NCBI RefSeq assembly: GCF_002078875.1
Contig: NC_034415.1
Span: 15,049,778-15,113,777, forward strand
Length of the DNA stretch: 64,000 bases
DNA from: Numida meleagris
Lineage: Eukaryota; Chordata; Aves; Galliformes; Numididae
Direction of reading: 5' to 3'
Positions 22,686 to 37,100 of this stretch are shown here, piece after piece (the first letter of the stretch is position 1; each line of letters opens with the position of its first letter). The translations under genes were made by a program, and so were the position numbers. Under the pieces are notes generated by a model, which saw nothing but the letters and a program-made list of their open reading frames with translations, was not told where the DNA came from and made no database searches.

Positions 22686-23653
22686 CTGCAGGGTTTTTTT
22701 GCACATGGACACAACCACAGTCATGTTGACAGTGAACTGGTTCTGGACCACAAGGCCTTTACAGGAATATAAAAGTTGGATTTTGTCCACCACATAGGCA
22801 TGATATGGCTGCTATTTTTGGTTTGAAGTGGAGAAAGGGAAAAGCCAGTACAACAGCTGGTTATCAGTCAGACAGGCATCTTTCTTTAGGTTTAATGGAA
22901 AGTTGAAGCCTTGTCCCAAAATAGGACTAGTGGCTTACTGCATTGCTTGCTCAAACATGAGTGTCAGAGTTACTGCTGGGTTAAAATATTCTTTATTTAA
23001 CAGACCTTTATGGCAACCCTCTTCCTGACTCATGAGGGGCATACTCTCTCTGTCTCAACACACACCGAGCATCAGATGCCACTACCTTTCATAATAATTG
23101 CATTGTATGCTCTGTACTCCTTACCCAACCCCTCCTGTAGGGCTCAGCCCTGGGTCTTGGTCAGAGTTCCTTGGTAATCAAACAAAAAAACATAACTTTT
23201 AGACAAACACCTAGACTCTGCTAGCACTTAATACTTGCACTGTATAAAAGATTCCATTTCCTATTCTGTATTGAGGCCTTCCTGCATCATACACTGTGCA
23301 ATCCAAGTATCCTGCTTCCGAAAGATTACAGCCCAAATGTTCAGTTGAATAGCACCAGATTTCACTCTGCATAACATGTCAGGATGACTGAGAGAGGCAA
23401 TAGTTTCAAGCTTGACTGACTGTAAAAGGAAGAATCTTTACGTCTATTCCATGGGCTAGAAACAAAATACTTTTATCTTCTATATTAGCCACATTTTCAC
23501 CACTGGAAAAGTCACAAATTAAGACATTCAAAAAGAGTTTGAAAGTATTAGCAGTGTGCTGGAATTACTCCTTATCATGTGACTCTGTTTCAATAAGTGA
23601 TTTGGCAAAAATATCATGGCAGGACATAACCTAGTAGAAAATTCTGCTACTTC

Positions 23654-23680
<27 letters not shown>
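23654..23680 (+). repeat. (CA)n microsatellite
   Basis: About thirteen uninterrupted CA units, preceded by TTC and followed by GTTTTAC. This is a simple dinucleotide repeat, probably length-polymorphic between individuals. Confidence 0.95.
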
Positions 23681-23684
<4 letters not shown>

Positions 23685-26600
23685 TACAACTGGGAACTCT
23701 TCCTCAGATCTGTACATTCCCCATGGTTCAAAAGTAAGCCTGCAACAGTGCCTCACTCACCCCACCCACACCAGGACCCTTTATCCTGTGTGAGACACTG
23801 CATACATCTTTCAGCAGCACAAGGGCCTCACAGGCTACAGCCATGCTTTCCAAGCAGAGCGCGTAGCTGAGGTTTCTACTTTTGCTTAATCTGGGAATAA
23901 GAGCTCTTAGCCCTCTGCATAGGCTTATGTGCCAAAAAAGGCCATAGTCATTGATGCTTGTTTTGTCAAATTAAGATAGATAAATTGTAATAAAGCTTTA
24001 CTTCCATCCCTATAAGGAGAAGATACAATTGGCTGTATACGTACAAGAAAACATACAAACAAAATGAGTAATTGTGAAGTGGCTTTTAAAAAAAACAAAA
24101 CCCCCACCAAAAGTCAGAATTCTCATGGAGGTAAAGGCCAACAGACTTAAGACTACAGGATCTTAGTTATATAAATAAGAGTAATAATGCTATCATGAGT
24201 CATTTATTAAGGAATCTTTACTGCCTTCAGTCAGCACACACACAAAAAAAGTGTGATGATGGCACATTTGAAATTAGCCAGTTACATACAATGACTTCTT
24301 TCTTCTGAGTTGCTGTTTGTTAATAGCTGCAATTTGAACAGAGATCTGAATAAAAATCCTTCTACTCCCTCACTGTATAACACAGAATCAAAATGAAAGT
24401 TTTATTGCAATTAGCATAGTCTTAACATGAAAAATTCAAGCTTTCAGTGTTAAGCTTGCATTTAAGTTTTACAATTAGCAGCCCTGTAACTCCATTGTGG
24501 AAGGCAAAGGTCAGCAAGGGACCATCAACATAAATTCAGATTCTCCCGTTACACCCAGGCTATAGCTGCCAGCCTGCCCTGAGACAGCTGTCACTGTCAA
24601 AGCCACAGCAGGCCACAGATCTGATGCTCCAGCTCCTAGACCAGGTCTCCCAGCCAAATATAACACCATCTCACCAATCAACACAGGCCAAACTATTTCT
24701 TCCTAGTAATTTAAGTCACTGAAAACCACATGATATAAAACTATGAATTACCACAACCATATGCTTGAAACCAACGTGACCAACATATAGTAGCAAAGTA
24801 CAGTTATTTCTCTATAAATTAAAGCCAGGGGATTTCTAGTGTTTTCTTTCTTCTAATACACAAAACCAGAATGCCAGAAGCATGTTCCTTGGTAGAAGCC
24901 CAAAGACCACTTAAAAGTCTCAATTTTCAAGATGTCTTAGACTACATAACTTATTTCATTACTTCCTGCTCACAAACAAAATACAAAAGCAACTTCAGCT
25001 TTCTCTGTGATCTCCTTTGACTCCTGCAACTCCTGTGGGCAGACAAGAACACCAAGAACTATGAATACTGCTCGTCTCTGGCATTCACTGAATATCTTTA
25101 ATTTACAATTACACTATAAAATGCACTCACACGCACAAATGTCTCTTGGATCCAGCCATCTTTCCACAGTTAGCAAATGATGCAATTTATGCAGCCATCA
25201 CAGTCCAGATCAGACCAGTGACACCGTAAGACATCATGCAAGCAATACAATAGCATGTACTGAACAACTACTGAAAATTCATTTAACAAATAAAAATCCA
25301 TCTTAAAAAAAAAATCCCACAGGAGTCTTTTGCTCCAGCATATCATTTGTGCTTCAGACTTGGCATTTCAAAATATTTAGAGTTTTCTACAACAAAGAAT
25401 TTAACTTGTGTTGGAGTGACTGCATGCAGGGAGAAATGTAGCCTTCAAACAAGAGCCACAAAACATCACACTCAGCCTGTGATTCTTGATGCAGCTCTTC
25501 AGAGCATCTACAACTTTAACACTGTATTCCCCCATGTTCAAAGTTCCAGCTTCCCTACTTGATTGCTTTGCCAGAGGAGTACCATTCCATGCTAGACAGG
25601 CAGCCCAAGGAGGTACCGCTACTAAGCTGTTCATTTCATCCTTGCACAGACAGTCAAAAAAAGTCCTCTCACAGACCCCATATTTGGGCTAGGAATGGCA
25701 CTACCACAAAATAACCATTCCCACCTGGGAGGACAGAAAGGCTGGAGAGTTTGATGTCCTGCACTTGCTGAAATTTTAAACCCTTACAAGGCATTATGCC
25801 CGCACCTATACCTGCCTGCCAAGGTTTTCTGCCCATTAGTAGCTACCAGATGCAATTGTCATAAACAAAGCTATGGTTGTGCGTGTGCATGCCTGCATAT
25901 ACCCTTGGGACGAAAAAAAGAAAAAAGGCAGAGCAATGAAGCTAGAAACATTTGTAACTCCATTTAAGAAAAGATGGAAGCTTTCTCCAAAGCAAATGTC
26001 AGGAGGCAGCTAATAAAGGAAACTGGAGACTTTTGCTTATCAAAAACCACAGTCAGGCCCTCTTCCTTCCACACCTTAAATCTTGTTGCTTCACTCCCTT
26101 TTCTTCGTCCACTTCTAAAGACATCAATCTCCAAGATAAAGACAGCATTTTTTCTGTAGACCAATTACTTAAAATATAATGGAGTGACACTGCACAAGTA
26201 CAATCACTGAAAAGCTGAATGCTAAGAACCATTTTGTTACCCTGACGCAAGCATCCTGTTTGTGTATCAGCATCTGTGCCCGGCAATCAAAGGCACAATG
26301 ACACATTTCAGCATGCAGGGTGAGTTCTGCCTTTATCACCAGCTCCTCTTCATACACACACCCTCAGTGTTCCTGCAGCCGCCACTACGCTCCTTCTCAT
26401 ATTAAATTTAGAAACAGATCTCTGAATCACCAGTTCCTGTTGTTGAAAGTAGCTAGAAACAGATGTTGCAGCGAAATAAGTTTCCTAGTAAACAGTTATA
26501 AAATAATCTGTCCACTATGCTAGACCTCATTGTTACCGTTTTTAAAGCTTAAAACGAGAATTTATAAATTCACAAACAATTTCATTCTCTGAGATCTCTC

Positions 26601-27328
26601 ATCCTTTCCAGAATCAAATTAACTCTTACCCATAATGATATCATGTAGCAGAGAGGTCCAGAGGTTAACCATCCACTATGGAAAAAAACTTCAAACAAAA
26701 CAAAACAATCTGTTGTCTGTAATCTCATTACTCAAAGGCCTCCCACTGCACTTACTCCGTTTATTCTACTTGTCTCTGTCACTCCTCTTCAACAAGAGGA
26801 GCAGAAAGATCAGACTTACTACCTCGCAAGAGAAGAGCAGCACAAAGATACCAGACCCGGTTATATGTAAGAAGGATCAGCTCCAGGTGCAGGAGAACAT
26901 GGTTCACACACCATTGCACACAAGCTCATTTACCTCACAGTCAGGAATTACTTTGTGCCATACGAGTCCATTAGATGCCATACCACATGGTTAAGAAGCA
27001 ATTCACAATTACTTGTGGACCATGGTTTCTTCCACAGCTCTCAGAACACCTAACAGAAAACCAATTGGAGGCACCATCCACGTATACGCTTCACATGTAT
27101 AAATACATATATGCAATATACACTTTCTATCAAGCAATGCCAGCTGGTGCTCAGTTGTTTCAGCACATGAGAAACATTTGACTCTTCAGGTTTGTTATAG
27201 GTCTATTTCATGAATTACTGAAGCCAAGGGGACAGAGACCACTGCACTCTTATTATTGCTGCATTTAGCCCAGAAGACTAAACTAAACTGTGCACAAAAC
27301 CTTTGTTTGCCTAACATAACACTTCCGC

Positions 27329-27505
27329 AGAATCACAGAATTGTAGAGGTTGGAAGAGACCTCTGGAGATCACCTAGCTCCAATCCCCTGCTTTCCCAAC
27401 AGGAAAGCGTCCAGGTAGATTCCAAATATCTCTGGACAAGGAGACTCCACAACCTCTCTGGGCAGCCTGTTTCAGCACTCTGTAAAAAAAAGCTGCTCCA
27501 ACTCC
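27329..27505 (-). mobile_element. CR1 LINE 3'-end fragment
   Basis: Starts with AGAATCACAGAATTGTAGAGG, then the 'TTGGAAGAGACCTCTGGAGATCACC' box and 'CTCTCTGGGCAGCCTGTT', all diagnostic of the CR1 3' region read as its reverse complement. It is another 5'-truncated copy with its 3' end at 27329. It may extend some way past 27,505 in diverged form. Confidence 0.88.
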
Positions 27506-30500
27506 AGAATCATACACAACTCCAGCACTGCTCCCATCTCCTGCTTCCCACTGCTCCTACTCACTCGCACACCCACAGTGCAAAATCCTCTGAACAAACA
27601 GCCTTGTCCTCATGCCACTGCCTACCGCAACACAGCCTGCTTGGTACAGATCCTGTCCTGTCTCCAGACACATGATGAAAAGGTTCAATAGAGTTTGGCC
27701 TCATTTCAACCCCTTAAAACAGATTTCTGGAAGCATTCACATTTGATAATGATTCACCACCAGTGACTAACTGTTAAATGCCAGTTAGTCAGTTCTTAAT
27801 TCATTTACTTCTGCAATAGCACACAGCACTAACGTGCCTGGACAGGAACCTTGGAGGGGGGTCATTGAAGTCCAAGCTGGCAACCCCAGCTGTTGTTGAT
27901 GAAGGGAACTATAGGCAGCAGAAGGAAGGAGGAAGGGAGTAGCAGTGGCCTGCATGGAAGGACCATCTCCCTGCAGCTGCATCATATGTCTTTGGAAGCC
28001 ATAACTGTATTACATCTCATGTAGATCCCTCTCCCATGTCAAACCTGGTTTCCAGCATGTCACTAAGACGCATTTCCCACAAAGTGATATAGACTGGCAT
28101 TAGACCATCTAATTTATTTTATTTTATTTTTTTAAATCAACTGAACATTGTTTTAACTTTTCCAGTACCTTGATGAGGATTAACATCAGCCTATGTGGAA
28201 TACAGCTAACACAGTCACCCACTCTCCCTTCTCTACTCTGGCACTGTTAATTTGACCCTCTATATCAACAGTTATTAAAAGATTGTTGTCTGCAGGCCTA
28301 CAAACTTTTCAGTAAGCTATTTTTAACAGCTGAGTTACAGCACTGCTGATTTGCATGTCTATCCCTAGAAGTTATCAAATCCTTAAGATGGATTTAAAGA
28401 AACTCATCTTCTGTTAGAATGACACGATATCACATTCTGCACCTTCATAAATACAAAGGAGTATTAGTAGATATTTCTACTTTTTTGCATGATCTGTTTC
28501 ATTATCTTCATCTAGTAACTTGAATTATGTTTCCTAATGCTTAAAATGTAGAATACAAGCAGGGTTAAGTCCCTTCCTTCCTAATTTCTAACGTTCATTG
28601 ATTCTCATGTATCCATTGTCCCCTTCATTGTCGTATTTTGCTTTGAAATGTCTAGATGTGCCTTGAAGCCAGGGGGCTGTTAGCCTAGTTAGTTGGTTTC
28701 TTTTCTTTTTCCTTCTCTTTTCTTAAACAAGAATTTCAGCTTTTTGGTCATTTCAAGTACTCTCAGAGATCTCTGCTTTCCATCCATACTTTTCTTCCTA
28801 CAACAACATTCACTAAGCTCAATTTGATGACAGCTATTCTATTTGAGGCATCAAGTACCTATTTCTTTGATGTTGCTTCTGTTTATCAGTCCTGTACATA
28901 ACTAGGTTGGGAGTAACAACACAAAACCAACAAGAATGCATAAAAGGAGGCAACTCTATGTTTGATGGATAGCCACTTCAGACACCTACAGAAAGAAAAT
29001 TGAAAAAAAAAAATCAGGATCTGTATTTGTTTGTCCTGCTCTTTAAATGTAAAGGAAAGGCATTCAGCAAGTCACCAATTTGATGAGTCAACCAAAGTGG
29101 ACAACGCACACATTCAGGCCCTTCCTCACCAGCCTGACCAGGTTAAAAGCTTGTGCACACTACCAGCCATCTGGGGCTTTTTTGATGAACGATGCAAAAG
29201 GAACTGGCCTCAGTCCTATTCCCAGTGCAGTGCTACCACAGAAACTACTATGCGGCAGTCTCAGTGGAGAAGAAAGGCAAAACAAAGCACATGCACTCTG
29301 TGTGTAGATGAAATATTCCTCATCCGCCCAAGGGAGAAGCATCCACCCTCTGCCCAGATTTGCACATGCAGCAGATTAAACCTTAGTACAGAATCAATCC
29401 TTAGCCTCTAGTACCAAGTCTTTAACAGGGCAATAAAACTTAATATATTCAGCAAGGAAACCACAACATTTGGTTTTGTAATTGCCACTATAGTAGGAAA
29501 AGCACTCAGAACCTTCCAGTCTCCAGCGTAATTTGATTTAAATAAACATGCTAACTATTCATATCCAATGAATCCTAGAAGTATGGCGATAGGAGTCCAT
29601 AGGGATAATTCTATACTGCAGCACGCATGGACTTCTCCACATAATCCACAGTCCCACGTGACACCCATAAGCACCTACTTACAAGCATTTAGTTAGAGCA
29701 GAAATTCATTATGATGTTTAGCAATTGCCTACACTCAGTAGCCAAAAAGGAAATAACCTAGGTACTGCTGCACAGACACCACAGCTTATTTTGCACAACC
29801 AAAAATGACAAAGGAAAAATGCATACAGTAGTTCAGCCTTTCACCCTTCCTATTAAAGCAGCAGAAGGGGAGGGAAGGTAAAGGAGGGGAAAACAGACTA
29901 CAGCAGTACGCTGATAAGCAAAATGGAGAGCCCTGTCCGTACCTTCTGCAACAAATTACCCTGACTTAGGCAGCAAGCATTCAAAGCCATCAGTCTGCTC
30001 AGACAGCTCAGGCTGTGAAGCGCACAGTCCCTGTGCTGGATTCCACTGTCCCCTGCTCTGAGGCTTGAAGGTAAACATAACTACGCACGTTGCCAAGAGT
30101 ACGATACCAAAACTTCCAGCCTTTTTCTACTGTCCAGATACCAAAAAAATCTTTTGGAGGGATCAGAAGAATCTCAGTTTGGGCTGGGAGTCCAGGAGGG
30201 TTTTTACTTCTCCAACTTCCTCCATCTTCTTGTCCACCACCTTACAAATTCTCATAGGAACCCAGCATTCTATTCACTAAGAAGGACTCAACATGAGAAC
30301 CAAAAATTTCAACTGAAACTCTCAGTAATCACACAGTTAATGATGGTTTTAAGAAGTCGTAACAATGTTTCAAAGGTCTGTTGCAAAGACTGAAGTCAGT
30401 CCACATTCCTCTCATAATTTCTGCTTAAGGTTAGTTCAGCCAGAAGGAGTTGCCCAAATATTAAATTCAGATGAAAGAAGAGTGCCTTCAAAATATAAGT

Positions 30501-31093
30501 GCTATTCTTGAATAGTAATGCTTCTACATCCACATAAACCTTCCCAAATCCTTACTAGCAGCCTTCCTATGTAACATAATCCACTTTGAGGCTTTGTCTG
30601 TGCAAAGTACTTTGGATTACTTCTTAAGAGACAAAAAGCATATAAATTAAAAAGCGGATTGGTTAAACTGCTTCAGACACTCTTCATGGGTTCTTGTTCA
30701 GAATCAGAGTAACTCTCAATTATTCTGCCTTGATGTAAAGCAATCCATGTGAAATTCACATCATGGGCTGACTTGAATAATCTCTCAATGGCATGTGAAG
30801 GCAAGCCCTTAACTCCAGAACCACACGCTGGATTCACTGGGGAGTAACTGTTGAAAACACCTCCCCTGGCAGATGGGCGCAGACAACACAATGCACCATG
30901 TTGCTGGTTCAACACCAAACTAGCCTAAGGATGCAAGAAACCACACAACCATGAATTCATTTACCACAATTCAAGCTTGTTTTTAAGACTGTGTATTTGC
31001 CAGATTTGTTTTAGAAAAGGGATTTCCAACAGGCACCTAGCCTTAGCTCTAGAAGCCTCTTATTCTGACACAATTTTCCAAGGTTTCTCCATT

Positions 31094-31121
31094 CCCTCCC
31101 TCCCCATCCCCACCCCTTCCC
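31094..31121 (-). other. G-quadruplex-type tract
   Basis: On the minus strand six runs of three or four G are separated by loops of only one or two bases. This is a very strong sequence match to an intramolecular G-quadruplex. It lies inside the inferred LRRC8D intron and would be G-rich in the nascent RNA. Confidence 0.6.
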
Positions 31122-34100
31122 TGCAAGCTGCATCCCCCAGCTCCTTCCTCTCACGACCTGCCCTGCTGAAAGCCCAGCCTGCCACCCAACAGCTGACAGG
31201 CTGTGCACAGCCTAGCACAGAATGCAGTGTGATTTAACGCCCTTATTGGGAGATTTCAAGCATTGCCTGGAAGATGGCAGAAAGCAGAGTGAACAGGAAC
31301 TCCAGGTTCAGAGCCAGCCGACTCAACTTGGTGTGCTCCCTCCCACGCAGCCAGGCACTCGCTGTTTTTCCTGGGGATACATTTTCAGATCACAGCCACG
31401 ACCTGCTGCAGATACAGATCAGCTTTGCTCATCCCACAGTTTTGTCACTGACAAAAAATAGCTCTGGAGGAAGAGGAAGAGATTTTCAGCTGTTTTCTCC
31501 CGTCTTCTAGGGCTGCTTCTTCTGTCTAGCTTCTTCTTCTAGCTTTTATACCTTGCAATGAGGGATAAGCCATTTCCTCATGTTGATGGCTTGATGTTAG
31601 AATAGCTGTTTTCTTACATCCTCGCAGCTGCCTTTAAAACAAACCCAACAGTAGTCACAACGTTCCAGCAGTGCTCCCAACACTGCAATCATCGGGCTTT
31701 TCATGGAAGAAAGCCTGGCATCTCCTTGTTTCTGTACCAAAGGTGGCCTTGAGATGCAGCCAGAGCCAAACAGGAGTGGTTCGGACTGATGCTTCTACTG
31801 GGCACTTCTGACACTCGGAGTTCAAAAAAAAAAAACAAACAGGAGAGTGACATGTTCCTTGACTGGATCAGAAATACATGGTTTTAAGGATGGCTGGAAA
31901 ACATGCAATATATTATTCTTAAATTTTCTAATAAACAGTAGCCTCATTCTTCCCAAAACACTGACCAACATTTGATCCTGTTACGAACAGCTGAGGCCTC
32001 CCCCACAGAGCATCTAGCTGCATCACATTAAGGTTGTTCCTTTCTCCTTGCCTCTAGCATATTCCAAGCAAGTAAACAACTCTGCTGTGCACACGAGCAA
32101 AGTCACAGCTAGCCAGCAAAAGCTGCAGCACTAAGGGCACCATTGGAACCAATTCAATCCTAATAACCAATTATTTTCATAAGGCACTGTATTTGTTAAC
32201 TAGAAGCCAACTGCTATTAATGCAAATATACGAGTGAAAAATGATTCCATTAGAAAAGACAAAGGAATATTTCAGAGTATCATTTTTTCCTGGATAAAGC
32301 CACGGCTTTGTTACCCCTATCACCAAAACATACAAGAGCAGTCAGGCTGAATGATCATCAAAAGAGGTTTCTCATCACCGCAACTGGAACAACTGTGACA
32401 AGAACAGGAGAAAGACAAGCATTAGATAATGCAGGCAGGCTTACTGTCTGGGATTTCTTGGTTCATATGACTCCACATGACAAGTAATGTTCTCAGAGCC
32501 GGCCTTGAAAACTTACAGGAACAAACTATTTGCAGTTCATTAAAAACAAATAAACTCTCACATATTATCTATTCACAAGTGCAATAGTTAGAAGGAGATA
32601 AACTGTTATAAAGTTACCAAAACGTAATGCAAAAGCATTGCCTCTGCAATTATTTTTGTAATGTTAACTCTTCCTCTGCAGTCTCTAGACCAAGCACTCC
32701 AGGTAAGCTCCTCTGGTGGGACCTGCTTCCCAGGGGAGGTTTTGGCAGCCAGATTCACCCCTTTGCCACGGCTTCTCCTTGCCATCCTATTCTTCAAGCC
32801 ACACACCTCTCCCCACAGGCAAGGCTGCAGGCAGGAGGAATCAAGGTCTGGAGAAGACACAGACCACCCTGGATTCCTAGCTCATGCTTCCACAGGTTCC
32901 AAGCTGATCCCACAGGAAAAACAAATGTAATTGCAACTATGACTGTTTAGAGCCTTCTCTCCATTAGGAGATCTCCAACAGCAGAGAAACAGCTCTGGAG
33001 ATGGGAATTGAGCACAGCAGCACTACTGGTCTCAGACATCAGCACCCAGAGCAGCCTGGAGTGCCTTGCAAAATTTCCTACTGAGCAGCTCACTCACATT
33101 ATCTGTTGCCTCTGAAATTAAAGCAGAGCCCAGTGCTTCCTTGCTGTCCTCCTGTCCACATTGCTTGACAAATGGGAACAAATCAGCTCTGGGCCAGCAC
33201 CCACCAGCTTCCTTTGGCTTACTTTACATGTTCAGAAATGTCAGGCTGTGAATTCCAGATCTTGCTTCTTCCTTCCACAATGCAAAAATGGCCTTGTCAC
33301 ACATGTCCTTCTCCCATCCCACCTCTTGTCAAATTTCCCAGACTGTTCTGCTGCCAGAGCAAGTTTTATCTTCATGAAGCCAAGAAGTCATCCAGTGCTT
33401 CCCAGCACCCCAAAGAGCACGCTGCTCCCCTGCCCTCCCTCTGCAACCCAGCAGGTGAACATTTGCTCAGCCCTGCACATGGCATTTACCCTCAAAGGCA
33501 TTCAAGTTCTACTTCCACAGATAAAATTGAGGATCATTCCCTGCAGCTAAGATCCCTTCATCTTCCCCACCTCCATTCCATTTAATGCAAATTCTCTTTT
33601 TTCACTTTGTATCGAGGCAAAACAATTGTTTTTACCAAACCGGAGTTTAACTCAAATGCTGAACTTGCAGAGAAGTCTTGCACCCTCTCCCTTTCCTTTT
33701 CACCCTACTCATGGTAATGAAGTACGAAACATAATGCATGTTATGAAGAATTCATACAGCACTGCAACTAAATCTTATCTCCTGACTAAGGTAAATTGAA
33801 GTTCATGGTTAAGGCAGGCTGAAGCGTCTCTCATTCCACAAGTCGGAACATTTAGACAACTCATCACAGACTCAGGCCTTGAGAAGTTCCTGCACCCCGT
33901 GTATCTGACAAGATGCACTGTCATAAATACCAACACCAGAAGGTTTTAGCTACATCTCACTGCCAAATATCTGACAGCCATCCCCCTTTTTAGAGGAGCG
34001 AGGTCAGAAGACTATAGTCTGGACATAATTGAGGATTTAACGACAAGGGGAACTGCTAAACTGAGAATGTGAAGCATTTTAGGAGTAAATTATGAATGAT

Positions 34101-37100
34101 AGCAACAACCAAATTAAAATTATTCCAGATTTTAATTCACTATTTTCATTTATAGATAAGTGAAAGAAAGTTGGAGAGTGTTTCTACTGTATACCATTAG
34201 CAAACAAATGCCTTCACCTATGTTCACTATGCACATAAGACATTCAATATTCTGTATCAAAAGTGCCCAGCACAGGACAATTAATAAATAATTAAAAGAA
34301 AGACAAAACTCAGCTTACTGCCTCTTCTAGGATCAGTCACATGAGTACCTCAAATCAAAGGTCTGCCCCAGGCAGAAGCACTTTGAGTACCTCTGAAAGG
34401 ACTTCAAAAAGATGCTGAAGCTTCTGTCCTTTGATGAACTGGTTTGGACTGACCTCTTTCTTTGGCCCACTGCAGCTGAAAAACTGAATTCAAGATCATT
34501 TAAACTAATTTAACTGAATTCAAAGGGCCAGTTTCAAGTCATCCTGTCAGGGTGATACTGCAATCTGCGTAGTTCCCCAATTTTACCACTAACACAGCAT
34601 AAAGGCAAAAAGGAACCAGACCTCGGCTCTCCTGTTGGAGCCCAGCTCAACACAAACCTGACAAAACATACACTTGGTGAGGAAAAGCAAATGAAACTGC
34701 ATGCAAGAGCACGTGAGCACTGAAAAACAGGAGTACACTTACCCAGGAAGCAACCAGTGTGCCAGTGCCACCCAAAAAGGTTATGAAACAATTACAATAA
34801 ACCTTCATACTCGCACTCAAAATAATGGGTGTCATATTGGCTTTTTCAAGGTGTCGTAACCTCACAGAAACACTCAGAATGAATTTGACATTTATATCTT
34901 TATAAATAATGCATAAATAAAAGCAAAGGAAAAACAACATTTGCAGTTTAGGGAAAGCCATCAAAACAAACATGTCCATAGCACTCAAACACTAAGCTAC
35001 ACGTGAGAATCTTCTGAGTGGCTGAAATCTGGGACACAAAGGAAAGGTCTTCTTGCTTTTAAATTAATTATTAATCAATCTTTTCAGCCATCAAATCTCT
35101 GCAGTGATTCATCTACTTTCTTTACCAAAGTCTAAACTGTTATGAGAAGATAGCAATTCCAGTGGTACATCATTCTCCTGAGAGCAATACTTAAACCTGT
35201 GTACGAGAAAATTTTAGGAGGTTAATTTCTCTCTCCCATGGAAAGATCATGTTCTCATTAACCCTGAAAATAATATTTAAAAAAATAAATAATAAGGAAA
35301 ACCTATACTTAGAATTTTTATATTGAGAGAAACAAGAGAAAACAAGGCTTGCCTCAGTTATTCACAGCAAAAGCAGTACGCTCCTGGTGATGGCATGCAC
35401 TGGAAGCAATGAGAAAATTCACATCACCAGAAATCCTCAATAACATGCCATTAAATAATCCATTCTTTTACTCACGCAGACAGTTCCAATTGTCTGTAAA
35501 GGAATTTAAGCTTTACGGAAACATGACTTGACAGGAGTTGCTTTTTATGTTTACAGAATTAAGAGCTTGATCCTACACTCCACATCCATCTAAACCTTTT
35601 TTCAGAGTTAGCAGCTCCTTTTTGTAAACTCAGCTCTAATACTGGAGCTCAGCTGGAGACACCTATGTACTGAGCTTGCTCTTTTCCTACGCTAAAATTA
35701 TATCAGAACATTGCAACACATTTGCATATCTCCCCCACACACTGAGTTTCTTTGCCAGCAATAACAAGAGAACAGCATCAAGGCTTAGAAAACATACCAG
35801 ACAGATAGAGAATGAGAGGGTGGAGTTTCCTGCAGGAACACCCAGACCGAAGTCCAGCTGCCGCGGGAAGGTGCTGCCTTTCTACAGCCAGATGCCTTCC
35901 TATCAGCATCCCACTTATCAGTGTCAGATGTGAAACTCCTCCCAGGAAATGAAAAGCTTCCAGTAGTTTCTCCTCACTCCACAGCCTCAAGGTTACTATC
36001 AGGAAAAGTGCTACCACTCCACCCTTTTTCCATCAGAACGGCTTCCATTTTTCCCTTCTACTGTAGCTATAGCGGAGTGGAAGGAACAGGAATAACTAAA
36101 TAAGTAAATTTCTGCTGGGTTCTCTCTCCTCTCGTCTCTCATGCATAGGTTCCCTGGCAATATCTCCACTGGCAGCCAACACCGATGTCCTCAATGTCAA
36201 TCACACAAGTAATGTGAAATTCCCATGACACTCATCAGTTTCACAGCCATGCAAGTTCTGTGATAACATCACTTAAAACAATTAGGCCTTTTTATTTTGC
36301 TCTAGGAAAGCTACAAGAATTACAGGTAGCAGACCTGCTGGGAGCTTGATTTACACATTTGTGCACAGCTATTTTCAGAAAACCTCTTAGTTAAACAAAA
36401 AGATTACAGAGCTGAAGATTTCTGGCATCATAACTTTTCCTAAGCTGCCAGTAAAAAAATAAATAAGTGAATTGAACCAAGTAAAAGGAAGCAATAAAAA
36501 GTTACTACAAATCATGGGAAAATACCTGTACTACCGTAAATAAAGTGCTACCACAGCATAAGAATAAGCTTCAGTGGTTTTGAAAGTCAGTGGACTCCAG
36601 TGTCGTAATTCAAGGTGTGCTGCACACTAGAAATTATAACTTGAACGCTCAAGTTGTGCAGAGCCATGTCCACCCCATTCCTTCCATTTTTCCCACTCTC
36701 ACCCTCCCACAGTATCCCAACACAGCAGCCCAGATAAAATACATGTTGAACAAGTCATTTAGTCTGAAAGACAATAAAGTCTCAATCATTGTGTACGGAA
36801 AACTGAAAACAAGCCCACAGAAGTAAGACCATAACGGTAACAGACTCGATACAATATCTCCCCCCCTCAAATGATTAATAGCCATTTCTTAACCATCATG
36901 TTACACAGCTACAGGGAAAATGCCCTTGTAGCACAACCTGACAAAGGCACGACAATAAAGAAATGAAACAATCAAATATTAGGTTTGCTGGTATCAAACA
37001 AGCCGAGTACAAACCATGCAGACAGGATGAGGCTCTGTGCTAGGAAGCAGGCTTTCTGACACCAGCACACTTAGGGAAGATCTAAATTGCCATGGACTGG

